A stretch of 64,000 nt of DNA from Nissolia schottii. Its lineage: Eukaryota; Streptophyta; Magnoliopsida; Fabales; Fabaceae. Both the position numbers and the translations under genes were made by a program. The notes under the pieces are model-generated. The model searched no databases, was not told the DNA's origin, and worked only from the letters and a program-made list of their open reading frames with translations. Below are positions 37,562 through 49,994 of the stretch, piece after piece (position 1 is the stretch's first letter; each line of letters starts with the position of its first letter). The DNA lies in contig QANU01014181.1 of the NCBI GenBank assembly GCA_003254905.1, positions 264,518 to 328,517 of the forward strand, in the 5' to 3' direction.

Positions 37562-38036
37562 CTATGGCATGGAAGTGTAAGTCTAATGATTCTTAGGTTT
37601 TTCACTATCATCGTCTATTAATTTAAAACAAACTGTATTTATCATGCATATCATGAGTGAGATTAACCTTTCAATAAGTCATAACTTTGGGCATAAAAAG
37701 ATGTTACACTTTGACATTTACAATTGTATTGTACATTTGAGAAATCGACACCTAAGTCGATATTCAAGAAATTATGTGTAAATGAGTATAGAATTTAATT
37801 ATGTATGTAATAAATGTGGTAATATCTAATAATGGATGTGAAATGTTAGTAAAGGTAACTAAGTAGCAATGAATGTTGCTAATGGATGATAAGTTTATAC
37901 ATATTTGCACACCCTTTAAACATGTGTCAGTTTGAGTATCTATGAATTATGTCCAAACAACCCTTCTTGATAGTTTTCATGTATCATTCAATAAGAAATG
38001 AGGTTTGTAAATCTTTTAATAGACATATGTTAGACA
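37562..38036. other. 3' flank of dioxygenase D
   Basis: The sequence resembles the 3' flank of C (ACTATGGCATGGAAGTGTAA in both). This shows that the duplication unit extended past the stop codon. No other feature was seen. Confidence 0.55.
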
Positions 38037-38044
38037 TCCTTATA

Positions 38045-39031
38045 TAAGGATGGAAATGGATCGAGTCAGGTTAGGTTTTGGTTTAAATAGGCTTGATTTA
38101 ATTCTAAATTATTCGGTCTGAGGTCGAGCCTATTACTGATTATATGTTTTTTTTCTAAGGCTTAGCTTAGCCTTTCTAAAAGCCTATTCTAACCTAAAAG
38201 TCTGCTTACAAGCTTACTTAAAATAAAGAAAAATAAAAACCTAAGATATTTGTCGTCAGGTGTATCTAATTAAATCAATAACAAGAAGTACGTAGAAGAA
38301 ATATTTTTTTAGTCATTTAAGTTTAACACAACCAAAACAAGCATGAAAGAATATGAATTGTACCAATAACTAAGAATAAATATTACTCTACAAATATTGA
38401 AGTGATATAACAAGAGAAAACAAATTAATAGGCATTATACAATAAATGAAAAGATGATGTGCTATGTGTTTAGGTCTGAGACAAAGACAAAGGGATAAAC
38501 AATAAATAAAAAAGAATGTGTAACTCTATTTCTAGGTGAGTGAGAGGAATGGAAAGTAAAAGATTTTAAATATACGATTAAACCATATTATAATAATATT
38601 CATGCTTTCCGCTCTCTTGCTTTCAGACATTAGGGACTGGGAGGCACGGGTTAAGCCATATTGTCTGCTCAGTAAATGAGGCGGCGGATTGGCTTTCTCA
38701 TAAAGGGGCAAGTGAGGCTACCTTGTTTTTTTATATATGTTGCTTTCCCCCTAGGATATTATTCCGCTTCTGGAGCGTGATGTGCTAAGAAATTAGTTTA
38801 CGTTGTTTCTCTTATTTCTCTTACATTATTTAAAAAAAAAGGTCAATTTGCTAGGTTTAATAAAAAAAATTTATTATTTATGATCTGCTCTATTTTACTA
38901 AAAAAGTCTTTTTAACAGCCTTGATCTGGAAATTCAAAAAAAATCTTTAACCTAACTTATTTAATAAAAATCTTTAATCTCAGTAAGTCTTAAACGAGCT
39001 GAGCCAAATGGAGGGTCTATTTTCACTCCTA
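38045..39031. mobile_element. Non-autonomous hAT element, copy 2, with an insert
   Basis: The ends are TAAGGATGGAAAT and, inverted, TAGGAGTGAAAAT. Flanks are TCCTTATA (38037-38044) and TCCTTATG (39032-39039), 7 of 8 identical. It is related to copy 1 along both subterminal regions. It is about 200 bp longer because of a stretch at 38600-38790 that is absent from copy 1. Confidence 0.7.
38600..38790 (+). pseudogene. RNase H-like fragment inside hAT copy 2
   Basis: One frame reads RHGLSHIVCSVNEAADWLSH followed by KGASEATLFFYICCFPP. The block 'H-I/V-x-R/S-x-x-N-x-A-A-D-W-L-x-x-x-G' is typical of the end of RVT_3 (RNase H-like) domains of LINEs and host relatives. The reading is open for roughly 50 codons. 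It is either an insertion or a captured piece. Confidence 0.45.
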
Positions 39032-39039
39032 TCCTTATG

Positions 39040-40081
39040 ATTTTAATCATTAACATGAATGAAAAAGATAAAAGAAAAAATGTTTGATTATTTTTTATCT
39101 ATTGATGTCTATACATGTCTCATCGTCAATAGATTAAAAACTGTCTTGTTGCTTGTGTTGCTTAAATGGATATTCATTGGTTGCTGTGCTTCTACCATAA
39201 TTTCATGGATTATTGGGGCTGCTTGGCGTGACTGTGATTGTGATATGGATATTGTAGGGTTTGAATTTCAAGACTTGCTGTTGGGAGCTCTCTCGGTTGA
39301 ATATATCTTTGTGGAACCCAATCTATGGATTTTGTTGGTGTTGGTTTCAGTGGTGAGTTTCTGTATTTGTTCTATCATGTGTAGTCACTGGTGGTGCGTT
39401 GTTGTGTTCTTTGAGTACCTATGTAATTTCTCTTGCTTGCTATTTGGGTTTAAGTCTTTCTTTCAATGAAACATCCAAAATAAAACGTAAAAACTGTCTA
39501 CATTCACTCGATTTTATTTCATATTTCAATCTTCATAGTTTATGGGAGTAGTTATCATATCGAAATATGATTAAGAATAGTAACTAATTATTTTGGTAGG
39601 TTAACGTTATTGCTATAAAGAAAGGCTATGGAATTCTCTTGATTGACTTAATTGTTCTCTCAACATTTTCATCAGCTGATCATCAATGTTAAGTTTCTTA
39701 AAAGACATGACGGGTCTATGGGGTTCAGTACCATGCCCTGAAACAGAGCAAACCATTCCTATTTTAATTTTTTTTAAAATAAATATCTAAAGTCGTTCCC
39801 TTACAATTTGAGTTTTGAACATATTGACCGTTCACAGTTATAAAAATCAGACACATAAATCTTAGGGCTCTCTCACCCCACCCACAACCACCCCATTACC
39901 CCAGCATTTTATAAATTTAATGTAATAAAAGATACAGTGTGAAGTCTCTATTTGGTCCCTAAATTTTACATGATTATCCTATTTAATTTTTAACAAAGAA
40001 AAATGTCTCATTAATTCTTCAAATTTAAAAAAAATAATAATTAAAATGATCAATGCTTCCATTAAAAAAATGCTTGACCTC
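39040..40081. other. Intergenic DNA
   Basis: The frame at 39059-39469 (136 codons, hydrophobic, Cys/Trp-rich) has no recognised family. Its composition looks like translated AT/GT-rich DNA, so it is not called. A segment at about 39650-39765 resembles 61540-61650. Confidence 0.4.
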
Positions 40082-41512
40082 TGTTGAAATCCATGGTACC
40101 AGGAGAGAAGAGAGAAAATGAAACTGAATAAAATCGATAGAATGAAAAGTTGTGTGAATTACAAGTGATGCAGCCTATATATATGCTATTGATAACCACT
40201 AACAACCACTAACCATAAGCTAATTAGTTAAACCATTAGCTAATTCTAACTAACTATTACAATTATCAATTACTTCAACTATATCATCTATATATTCTAA
40301 TACCCCCCCGCAAGCTGGACAATGTGCACTAACATTTCCAGCTTGGAAACAACGATACAAAGAAAAATCAAAGAGCAACACAATGCTAAATGATTGAAAC
40401 CCAGTAGCAACCACCGAAGTTCCTAGTTCCTGGAAGTCTTCGGCCTTCACTAAAGCCCCTTCGATCTTCCTCCAACGTCTCAACGACACCGGTTGCAAAC
40501 GGTTTCAACACAGGAGCAATGATCAAATGCCATCACAGGCAAAACATATGGCAAAAGCAAATGTTCCCATCACATCAAAAGCTTAACCACCCAATCGACA
40601 GAAGCAAACAAAGCTCAATTATCAAGTGCAAAAGCTGAAATTCGACGCTTAACCACCCAAGATAAGAGCAATTATAAAGCCATAAGGCTAACAGAATATG
40701 GACCAATGCTTGGCCATGTCTCACACTGATCTGAATCAAAGCAGCACAAGGCTAACAAAACAGAAATTTGTATGCTAACAAAGCAGAAACTTGTGACAGA
40801 AAATGTCATACTAAAATTTTAACAACCAAACTAGCAGTAACAGATCTAAGGCTACAAGAAGATTAGAACTAAAACTCAACCAAACCAGCAGTATTCTTCA
40901 TAAGATATTTGCACAAATAGGCAGCAACATAGACGGATCCAAAACTCAGTAAGTGGACGTCCATACAAAGGAAATGTCACCTCCTTATCGAGAAAAGGCA
41001 ATCCATCAAATACCTTGTGTGCATCATCAACAAGAAGTAAGAAACTCCATCATCAAGGACCTCATATCTGAACTAAGCCAATCAAGAAGATGAAATCAAA
41101 TCTAAATAATGAAGAACAAGAATAACTGAGACGAAACACAAATGCTGCAGCAAGGTCACCACTGCAAGAAAGCAAAAATCTGAAGATGAGCTAGAAACGA
41201 ACTCAAGTCCGACAAACCATAGCCGTCGGCCATCACAGGTGAAAGCATATACAGATCAAATATGGCAGTGGTAAGCCTTCGGAAAAGGGAAACAAGCGCA
41301 GATACGTTAACATTCCAGGCAACAAACAGCAAAGCCAACAGTGAGATGTTCATATTGTGCAATAACCAACATAGCAGACTAGAACCAGAGTCATAATCAG
41401 AGCAAACAGCAACAACAAACATCAAGAAAACTAGAGCCATGAACGGAGCTCAAATCTGATGCAAACAGAGACAAAACCAGTTTTCACACACCTGAGAGAG
41501 ATTAGAACCGAG

Positions 41513-41782
41513 TTAACGCTGTGGCTTGAACACAGCGCGGTGTTGCAAGACGAATTGCAAAGCAGGCGTTGGCACCATCTTCGCCGCGCACAGGCTGCCG
41601 CGCAACTCTCTGCGGACGAGGCCGCCGCTGGTTTTTAGAAGCCTCACAAGTGGCAAAATCGCGCCAGCCCTGCCTATCGCTGCCTTGTGATCCTCCACCT
41701 GAGACAGTCGGAACAGTGCGCACACCGCATTCTCCTTCACAATTGAGGTTTTCATGAAACCAGGTCTGGAAACTTCCTCCAA
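41513..41782 (-). pseudogene. Captured ARM-repeat (U-box PUB-like) gene fragment
   Basis: The minus-strand frame reads IVKENAVCALFRLSQVEDHK followed by AAIGRAGAILPLVRLLKTSG. This is a nearly complete armadillo repeat as found in plant U-box/ARM proteins (family pattern: ENA-ALLRLSQVEE-KAAIGRSGAI-LLV-LLESGG). The conserved reading shifts frame near 41630 and ends. It lies inside the small LTR element, so it looks captured from a host gene. It is only a fragment with no U-box. Confidence 0.7.
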
Positions 41783-41904
41783 AATCGAAAAGAAAGAAGC
41801 AGTAGCGTACAGATTACTCTGAGATCCTCAAGAATCCAGTGCGGACTCAAGCACGCCAGCAAGTAATGGATGAAGCATAGATGGCGCAGATCTGAAGCAA
41901 GAAG

Positions 41905-42045
41905 GTGAAACCAAATCAGATCCTGAATCGGAGCAAAACCACGAGCACGCCGACAACTCCGACGGCTTTATCCAACAGTTCGTCGCCAATCTCGGCTCCG
42001 ATTCCGTCGACGGGCAGAAGCTTCAGGTCACTGACAAGATCTGTC
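41905..42045 (+). pseudogene. Second captured fragment, possibly the N terminus of the same ARM gene
   Basis: The plus-strand frame from about 41917 reads DPESEQNHEHADNSDGFIQQ followed by FVANLGSDSVDGQKLQ. This resembles the segment preceding the ARM repeats in U-box 4-like proteins (pattern S-D-x-I-R-x-L-V-x-x-L-x-S-x-S-x-x-x-Q-K). It has the opposite orientation to the other ARM piece, so capture was followed or accompanied by rearrangement. The identification is tentative. Confidence 0.45.
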
Positions 42046-42941
42046 TTTTTACTCTACTCCGTTGAACGATCTCTCGCTCGCGGCAAACAGCAGCAACGGC
42101 AAAAGAAAACCAGATCTGCACGATTCTCAGAAAGTACCAGATCCTCGGTGGAGGAGGAGGGAGCAGAAACGACGGCGTTCACCATTGAAGCGAATCCTAG
42201 AGCGCGATCTGAACCAGAACGCGTAGCACAATCCCAGTCATTTGGCACTGAACAGAGACGAGCGAGCATCTATGCGATTCAGACGCGAAATGGACGATAG
42301 TGATGGTGTTCCACGTGGCGACGTGCGACCGCACAATAACGGTGTCGCTGCTGAGGGGCACTTATGGCGGAGGAGAAAGCAAAAAATGAAAATAGAGAGA
42401 GATCTAGTAAGAGAAAATAGAGAGAAATGAAGAATCACACATCCGAGAAAGTGAAAAAGAAAATGGGGGAAAAACGAAAAGGCACAGTGTTTGGGAAGCG
42501 AGAAAATGAAAGAAAACGAAAAGGAAAAAAATGAAAAAGAAAATGAGCACAGCAGAATGTTCAAGGCGGATGTCAAGGCTCTGATACCATGTTGAAATCC
42601 ATGGTACCAGGAGAGAAAAGAGAGAAAATGAAACTGAATAGAATTGATAGAATGAAAAGTTGTGTGAATTACAAGTGATGCAGCCTATATATAGGCTATT
42701 GATAACCACTAACCATAAGCTAATTAGCTAAACCATTAGTTAATCCTAACTAACTATTATAATCATCAATTACTTCAACTATATCATCTATATATTCTAA
42801 TAACAAAGGACGAAGCAAAAAAGAACAGCTCGCAACCAACACAGCCACCAAAACAAAACCTTCACATTTTCAAAGTACCCTCTATATGGATATGAATGAG
42901 ACCAACTATCACAGGCATGACTTTCTATGGCTACAATTATA

Positions 42942-43364
42942 TGTTGGAATAATTATAATAATAATTATTTTATGGACATGCATAAATTAGTGTTTAGTCC
43001 AGATTAAATTGTTCATCAGAATAATGCATACATGTGTTGGACTAGCTGATGATAGGTGGGCTAGGTCCATCATTGTCTAATGTATGGAAGAGTCCCTTCG
43101 CCTACCCTGTGTCAGTTTTTATTCTCCCTATTAAGAATAAAAATTAAAATGGGCCTTTGGTTACCCTGACTGTCTCCTGACACAGAGCTAGGTAAGAAAC
43201 TCTTCCTCTTCCTTCTGTGTTTGGTTCCATTTTCTCTCCTCTGCAGGCACAAGAAAAATGGCCTCCGCTTCTTCAATTCCAGGTAATAATTTCTCCTCTC
43301 TATCACTATGAGATTGTTAATATTTTCACATGCTGTGATTAGAACAAACATAATTTTTCTTTCA
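42942..43364 (+). repeat. 5' LTR of the large element
   Basis: It starts TGTTGG and ends CTTTCA, followed by AT and the tRNA-Met type primer-binding site. A short ATG frame (MASASSIPGNNF..) lies in it, followed by a stop. Confidence 0.9.
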
Positions 43365-45283
43365 ATTGGTATCAGAGCCTTGTTTGATTCTGATTATGGC
43401 TGTGAAATTAACATTGTTTTTTTTTCCTGCAATCTATGTGTATAGAGAATGGTTAATTTGGGTTAATTTTCGGATTATATGAACCCTATTTTTCCTAATT
43501 TAATTTTCAGATTTGTGACTCAGTTAATTGCTCAATTTGTGAAATCAAACCTTAGGGTTTTTGAAGAGGATAAAATTATGAAATAAACTCAATTGGAATG
43601 ATGCAATTTGGTTGAGTATCGAAAGAGATATTAGTGATAATCCTATGCATGAAACCGTGTTCTTCCATTGAAAACCCAGAATTTTAGAAGTTTTTTTTGG
43701 TCAAAATAATTATATAATCTTGTAGTATTCGTCGATATTATTCCAACGCCACCGGAATCGTTCAAAATGGAGTCCGGATGAGTGAGATATGGCGTGACCC
43801 GCGTTTCAGACCCAACAGGTCCGCGAAACCCGACCCGAATCCGGCTGGAGGTTGCTGGTGACCAGGAACACGCGCCGCAACACGCCCACTCTCGGCGTGC
43901 GGCGCGTGGGGCCGCGTGAGGGTGCTATAGGGGGCCAAAATTTTTGTTCTTTTTATGGTTCTGCCCTGTTTCAGTGAAATAAAATTTTTGGTGATTTTTA
44001 ATTATTTTTCTAGGCATCAGAAAAAATAATTAATTTTGTGTAGAATATGTTTTAATTACTTATAAATAACAAAATGATAAATACTTAAAGAAATTGTTGT
44101 TTGTGATGTACCATATATATTATACATCCTCAATATTGCAGTGTTCATTATGGTTATTATGCCTATATTGTTCTTATTATTATAAAGGTCTTGCATTTGT
44201 TTATTTTTATATTGTTGATTATAATATATATGTGTATATGGATAAATCTTATATATGGATAACTTTTGTTAAATATTCTGTATATATGTTGAACATATAT
44301 GCCCACCGTTTATAATTCCAGTTTGCGATTCTTAATTGATGAAAATGTGCCCACTGTTTGTTATTATGAAAATTGTTGAAACTGACAATTATAATGAGGA
44401 TTTGGGCTGCTGTTTCCTTCCTTGCTTAATTGCTGAATATATGGGATGTTATTTTTCCTTTTGTTTTATTTGTGATTCTAATTTTCTAAATATATGCTAT
44501 ATATATTCCTTCCTTTTATGGCCACTGATTGCTATTATGTAATTGCTGTTTATGATTCTGATTTATTAATATATGCCATTGAGCTAAGGATACAAAATGC
44601 GTTAATTGCTTCCCACTAAGTCAAGTTGCTGTTGGTCCACTGAGTCAGCATGGGTCCATAAGGATTGATTAGTGAAATTGGGAAAAGTTTGATGCTATAA
44701 GGACAATGGACTATTTTTGTTTTTATTGATGGGCCAATATGTGCCATGAAATTCTGATTTGATGAAGGATTATTTTTGCTGGCATGAAATGGATACATGT
44801 TTATTGTTTGGGCAATTATTGTTTGCCTTGATTTTGTTAAGGTTGGCTAGTTTTGGCCATTAATGCCATGATTGCCGCCGCTGCATCCCCTTGATTTGCC
44901 GTGAACAGATTCCTTTTGTATTTGTTTTTTTTATTCTGGAAATAAAGTATTCACTGCAGGTTTATTGTTTAGGCAGTTAATGGGATTGTTGTAACAACTA
45001 TAACTGTTGCCATGATTTGTGCCTAAAGAAAAGGAAAGATGATACGTGATGATGTAGATGCTGTAATTACTTGGATTTATGATTTTTCTTCTTGATATTT
45101 TTGGGTCAAATATGTTCTTTCTCTTTTGGCCCATGTTAGCCCACTGGTTGTGGTTTTTTTTTAATTTGTTGAATATGGACCTCTATTGGTATGGGCAAGA
45201 ACTTTGGTCTTTAATACTTTGGATACAGCCAATGGGCTTTAAGGCCTGTTTCTTTTCTTTTTTGGGTTCAAACGAAATGTTGT

Positions 45284-45893
45284 TGTTNNNNNNNNNNNNN
45301 NNNNNNNNNNNNNNNNNNNNNNNNNNNNNNNNNNNNNNNNNNNNNNNNNNNNNNNNNNNNNNNNNNNNNNNNNNNNNNNNNNNNNNNNNNNNNNNNNNNN
45401 NNNNNNNNNNNNTTTGGCTTTTGTTAGTAGCCAATTACACACTCAAAATAACACTACAATGTTCTTTCACTCACAAGCTCGCTGGAGCTTTTCTTTTCCT
45501 CACACACTTGCTTTGCTTTACAAGTTATTGGCTTAGATTCTAAAGCTCCCCTCATGCCTTTATATAGGCATAGGAAGATCAAATAAGGTTGTAAATTTCA
45601 ATTAGAACTTTTCCTTTAACATAGAGTTAAAGTGTTCAAATTTGAATGAAATTTGACCATAGATTTGCAAGTGCTCAAATTGAATTTGAGTTGCAAATAT
45701 GGACTTCATAGTTGGCTAATAAATGCTATAGCCACTAAATTTGACTCTTCAAATTGTTGTGGCCAAATTGAACATGACTACTAGCTAGTAATAGTTGTCA
45801 ATCTTAATGGTTAAGCTTTGACTATTCAATGCCTTAACAATTAAGCAATTGTAATGTTCTCCAACTTACTAGAAGCAAGTTTAATTTCCAACA
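45284..45893 (-). repeat. 3' LTR of the nested copia, partly in a gap
   Basis: The visible part, 45413-45893, matches 50123-50614 at about 96 percent by eye, with a 9-10 base indel near 45730. The 125-N gap (45288-45412) nearly equals the 128 bp of LTR that are missing. The LTR therefore starts close to 45284, where TGTT is visible before the gap. The polypurine tract AAGGGAGGA (45903-45894, minus) abuts it. Confidence 0.8.
45288..45412. other. Assembly gap (125 N)
   Basis: A run of N at the outer end of the copia LTR. It hides the exact insertion junction and the left copy of any target duplication. Confidence 0.99.
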
Positions 45894-48800
45894 TCCTCCC
45901 TTAAACTTGGCTTCATCATTCCAAGCATTTTCTTCAACTTCAAGAACAAATTTACTTTGAGTGGCTTTGTGAAAATATCTGCTATTTGATCTTCCGACGA
46001 ACAATGTTCCACCACAATTTCTTTATCTCTGATCAAGTCACGAATGAAGTGATGCTTGATATCAATGTGTTTGCTACGTCCATGAAAGACTGGATTCTTT
46101 GTCAGCGCAATTGTTGATTTGTTGTCACAAAATATCTTTGTTGGACCATCTTGTTGGTGTTGCAACTCACTCAATATTTTTCGCAACCAAATTGCTTGAG
46201 TAGCACAATTTGCTGCTGCAATGTACTCTGCTTCTGCTGTTGACAGAGCAACTACTTGTTGTTTCTTGGAGGACCAAGAAAATACACCTGTACCTAGATG
46301 AAAAGCATAACCCGAAGTGCTTTTTTGAGTTTCAATTTCACCAGCCCAATCACTATCTGTGTATCCTATCAATTCTGGTTCGTTAGAACTTGAATAAAAG
46401 ATACCTTCATCAATTGTACCTTTGACATATCTCAATATTCTCTTTGCAGCTTGCCAGTGAGATTGTCTTGGTGATTCCATGAACCTACTTATGAGCCCCA
46501 CTCCATAAACTATGTCAGGTCTAGTTGCTGTCAAGTACCTGAGACTTCCGACTAACATTCTGAAATTTGTTGAATTGACAAGATCACCTCCACTTTCTTT
46601 TCCAAGCTTCAATCTTTCTTCAACTGGTGTCAACATTGGTTTACAAGCCTCCATCTTGAATTTCTTCAAAACATCTGATGCATATTTCTTCTGAGAGATA
46701 AAAATCCCTTTATTTGTTTGCTTCACTTCAATGCCTAGAAAATAAGACATTAAGCCCATATCTGTCATTTCAAATTGTGTAGACATACTTCCTCTGAATG
46801 TATCCAGCAATTTTGAATTATTGCCAGTGAAGATTAAATCATCCACGTATAGACAAACAATAATGATATCTCCATCCTTGTTTGTTTTGACGTACAAAGC
46901 ATGCTCATAAGGACTTCTGTGAAATCCATTGTTGATGAAGTATGTGTCAATACGTGTATACCAAGCTCTGGGCGCTTGTTTCAATCCATATAGTGCTTTC
47001 TTCAACTTGTAGACCTTGTCTTCTTCTCCTTGTTGTTGATACCCTGGTGGTTGCTCTACATAAACTTCTTCTTCAAGTACACCATTCAAGAAAGCAGATT
47101 TGACATCCATTTGAAAAATCTTCCATTTATTTTGAGCAGCAAGGGAAAGAATCATGCGTACCGTGTCCAATCTAGCAACTGGAGCAAATACTTCAAAATA
47201 ATCAATTCCGGGTTTTTGTTTGTACCCTTTTGCCACCAATCGTGCCTTGAAACGATCTACCTCTCCATTTGGTTTATATTTTGTCTTGTACACCCACTTG
47301 ACTCCGATGGGCTTCTTTCCTTCTGATAGTGTTGTTAACTCCCATGTATTGTTCTTTTCAATTGCATGAATTTCTTCATTCATTGCTTTAATCCAGCAAT
47401 CATCATTGGCTGCTTCCTCATATGTCACTGGATCACAGTCTGCAAACAAAGCATAGAAAGTAATTTCTTCCTCCCTATCATCAGGATCATCATCTCTGCT
47501 GACTTCATAATCTTGCAAGTGAGAAGGTGGACGACGCTCCCTTTGTGGATATCTATGAGGTGGTGAATCTGATATTGATTCATCTGATGGTTCATTAGCT
47601 TTATCATCTAGTTCTTCATTTATAGTTACTGGTACAGGCAACAACTCCTTTTCTTTTTCTGACCAGTCCCATGCTCCATCTTCATCAAAAGTAACATCTC
47701 GACTGATAATTACCTTTTGGGTTTCTGGATTATACAACTTGTAGGCTTTTGTTTCTTCACTGTAACCAACAAAGATGCATTTTTCTGACTTGTCATCTAG
47801 CTTCTTCCTCAGTTGATCAGGAACATGTGCATAAGCAATACAGCCAAAGACTTTCAAGTGACTGAGATTTGGCTTTTGCTTACTCCAAGCTTCTTGTGGA
47901 GTTTTATCACGAACACTTTTGACAGGACATCTATTCAAGATGTAAACAGCACAGGCAACTGCTTCAGCCCAAAAACTCTTGGGTAATTTCTTGCAATGCA
48001 GCATACTTCTCACCATATCCATGATCGTTCTGTTTTTTCTTTCTGCCACTCCGTTTTGTTGAGGAGTGTATCTGGCAGTCATTTGATGCTTAACACCATG
48101 TTTTCTCAAGAAATCATCACAAACAATATACTCTGTTCCCCTATCAGTTCTTAAGGTTTTCAGAGTATAACCACTCCGCCTTTCAACATACGCCATAAAA
48201 CTTTTGAGCGTATCACAAGCATCAGATTTATTTTTTAGAAAATACACCCACGTCTTCCTACTAAAGTCATCAATGAAAGTGATAAAATATTTATTACCTC
48301 CATTGGATGGAACTTCCACATAACATAAATCAGAATGCACCAGCTCAAGAGGTTTTGTAGCTCTCCAGGCACGTCCTTTAGGAAAAGGATCTCGATGTTT
48401 TTTTCCTACTACACAAGCTTCACATAGTTGATCAGGAGCTTGGATAACAGGCAAGCCAGTAACCCACTTTTTATTTGCAAGGAACTTGATGCTTTCAAAG
48501 TTGAAATGTCCAAGCCGCATGTGCCAAAGCCAATTTTCATCAACAGCTACAGCTTTGTAACATAAATTAGCATCATACCTGATGTTCATTGGAAATAAAC
48601 GATTCCTTGACATATTTGTCTTTGCTATTAGCCCCATCTCTGCATCATTTATGGTGCAACCTTTCTTGTTGAATTTTAGATCATAGCCTTTTTCTGCAAG
48701 CTGTCCTACACTTAAGAGATTTGAACATATACCAGGTGCATAGAATACATCAGAAATATAATTCAAAGATCCATCCTTTAATCTGATGGCAATCTTTCCT

Positions 48801-49963
48801 TTCCCCAATACTTCAAGTTTTGAATCGTCACCCAGCTTGATTGAAGTGTGGTAACTTTCATCTAAGTCAGAAAATAGTTCCTTATTCCCGCTTAGGTGAT
48901 TACTGCAACCTGTATCTAGCAACCACTGGTTTCCAATTTTACCAGCATCACCATGGCATGTGGTAAGCACCGTCTTCATCTCATTTTCAGTTTCTGCAAC
49001 CCGAGCATGACTATCTCTAATATTCAATGTTTTAGTACGACATTCTCGACTATAGTGACCATACTTTTTACAGTTATGGCACTGGATATGAGATTTGCAT
49101 TCAGATTGAAAATGTCCGTACTTTTGGCATTTATGACATTGAATATTAGATTTATTTTGAACTGAGCTATTACCTCGTGTACTTTGACTTGAGTCAAATT
49201 TGGAATTCCTCCATCTCCCTTTGAAGTTTTGATTCTGTTGAACGTGGTTCGGCCTTTTCTGCACAGGTCCCTCATTTTTCACATGTGTTTGAGCCTTCAA
49301 AGCTTGCTCAACATGTCCACCTGATCTCTCGTTCATCCGCATCTCACGTGACTCCAAAGATGCTTGCAAATCATTTAGAGTCATCGTGGTGAGATCTTTT
49401 GCTTCTTCAATTGCAGCTACCACGTAATCAAATCTAGGTGAAAGTGTACGCATGATTTTCTCCACAATATCATTCTCTTTTATGTCAGCACCGTTGGTTT
49501 TCATTTCGTTCACGATCTTATCTATTCGTGAAAAATAATCACGAATGCTTTCTTCTTTTCCTTGCTCCATTAACTCGAACTGTCGTTTTAAGCCTTGCAA
49601 CTTCGTCTGTTTGACAGGATCAGCACCTTCATATGTTTTGAGCAAAATTTCCCAAGCCTCTTTTGCTGATTTAGCATGGAAAATTTTCTCAAAAACAGAT
49701 AGCTCCACAGATTGACAGATTAGGAATAAAGCTTTTTGGTTGAGCAAACGTTCTTTCTCAACTTGTTGCTCATCAACTTTTCCTTTATCTCCTTCGCTTG
49801 GTTCAACGAAACCTTTCTTCAGAATTTCGCCATATCCGCTGGTTGCTAAACACAGCTCCATCAAGCGTTTCCACATGGGAAAATTTGATCTACCATCAAA
49901 TTTGAAAACAGTTGTTTGCAACTGTTGAGCTTGGCTTGCTCCTGTGCTTGTACTTGCTGCCAT
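45881..49963 (-). CDS. Ty1/copia gag-pol polyprotein (intact, 1360 aa)
   Basis: Single open frame coding all functions of a copia retrotransposon. Gag (UBN2-type) covers about residues 20-210. Two CCHC zinc knuckles lie at 276-289 and 295-308. Protease has the active-site [12 protein letters not shown] with Asp350. The GAG-pre-integrase [12 protein letters not shown] and the integrase core ([38 protein letters not shown]) follow. Reverse transcriptase has [30 protein letters not shown] and YVDD at 1039-1042. RNase H has GYTDSDWAG and [11 protein letters not shown]. The start ATG is 18 bases past the primer-binding site. The stop codon lies inside the 3' LTR, as in some plant copia families. 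With no stops or frameshifts it may still be active. Confidence 0.95.
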   Translation of the reverse strand: MAASTSTGASQAQQLQTTVFKFDGRSNFPMWKRLMELCLATSGYGEILKKGFVEPSEGDKGKVDEQQVEKERLLNQKALFLICQSVELSVFEKIFHAKSAKEAWEILLKTYEGADPVKQTKLQGLKRQFELMEQGKEESIRDYFSRIDKIVNEMKTNGADIKENDIVEKIMRTLSPRFDYVVAAIEEAKDLTTMTLNDLQASLESREMRMNERSGGHVEQALKAQTHVKNEGPVQKRPNHVQQNQNFKGRWRNSKFDSSQSTRGNSSVQNKSNIQCHKCQKYGHFQSECKSHIQCHNCKKYGHYSRECRTKTLNIRDSHARVAETENEMKTVLTTCHGDAGKIGNQWLLDTGCSNHLSGNKELFSDLDESYHTSIKLGDDSKLEVLGKGKIAIRLKDGSLNYISDVFYAPGICSNLLSVGQLAEKGYDLKFNKKGCTINDAEMGLIAKTNMSRNRLFPMNIRYDANLCYKAVAVDENWLWHMRLGHFNFESIKFLANKKWVTGLPVIQAPDQLCEACVVGKKHRDPFPKGRAWRATKPLELVHSDLCYVEVPSNGGNKYFITFIDDFSRKTWVYFLKNKSDACDTLKSFMAYVERRSGYTLKTLRTDRGTEYIVCDDFLRKHGVKHQMTARYTPQQNGVAERKNRTIMDMVRSMLHCKKLPKSFWAEAVACAVYILNRCPVKSVRDKTPQEAWSKQKPNLSHLKVFGCIAYAHVPDQLRKKLDDKSEKCIFVGYSEETKAYKLYNPETQKVIISRDVTFDEDGAWDWSEKEKELLPVPVTINEELDDKANEPSDESISDSPPHRYPQRERRPPSHLQDYEVSRDDDPDDREEEITFYALFADCDPVTYEEAANDDCWIKAMNEEIHAIEKNNTWELTTLSEGKKPIGVKWVYKTKYKPNGEVDRFKARLVAKGYKQKPGIDYFEVFAPVARLDTVRMILSLAAQNKWKIFQMDVKSAFLNGVLEEEVYVEQPPGYQQQGEEDKVYKLKKALYGLKQAPRAWYTRIDTYFINNGFHRSPYEHALYVKTNKDGDIIIVCLYVDDLIFTGNNSKLLDTFRGSMSTQFEMTDMGLMSYFLGIEVKQTNKGIFISQKKYASDVLKKFKMEACKPMLTPVEERLKLGKESGGDLVNSTNFRMLVGSLRYLTATRPDIVYGVGLISRFMESPRQSHWQAAKRILRYVKGTIDEGIFYSSSNEPELIGYTDSDWAGEIETQKSTSGYAFHLGTGVFSWSSKKQQVVALSTAEAEYIAAANCATQAIWLRKILSELQHQQDGPTKIFCDNKSTIALTKNPVFHGRSKHIDIKHHFIRDLIRDKEIVVEHCSSEDQIADIFTKPLKVNLFLKLKKMLGMMKPSLREDVGN

Positions 49964-49994
49964 TTTAATAGAACCTGGTAGCTCTGATACCAGA

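Larger units (their letters stand above)
40082..42802 (-). mobile_element. Small non-autonomous LTR retroelement carrying host-gene pieces
   Basis: Two LTRs, 40082-40302 (221 bp) and 42590-42802 (213 bp), differ by about nine substitutions and two indels (one of nine bases). On the minus strand a primer-binding site TGGTATCAGAGC (42589-42578) directly follows the 5' LTR. A polypurine tract, GCTTGCGGGGGGG, abuts the 3' LTR at about 40303-40316. The 2.29-kb interior has no gag or pol. It contains pieces of an ARM-repeat gene in both orientations. Flanking 5-bp sequences (ACCTC and ACAAA) do not match. Movement would require proteins supplied by another element. Confidence 0.8.

Noticed and set aside
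39059..39469. Plus-strand 136-codon frame with apparent membrane helices
   Set aside because: Hydrophobicity follows from T-rich DNA; no conserved motif seen.
43367..43380. TGGTATCAGAGCC motifs here and at 49981-49992 and 42578-42589 as possible tRNA genes
   Set aside because: They are primer-binding sites next to LTRs; no cloverleaf surrounds them.
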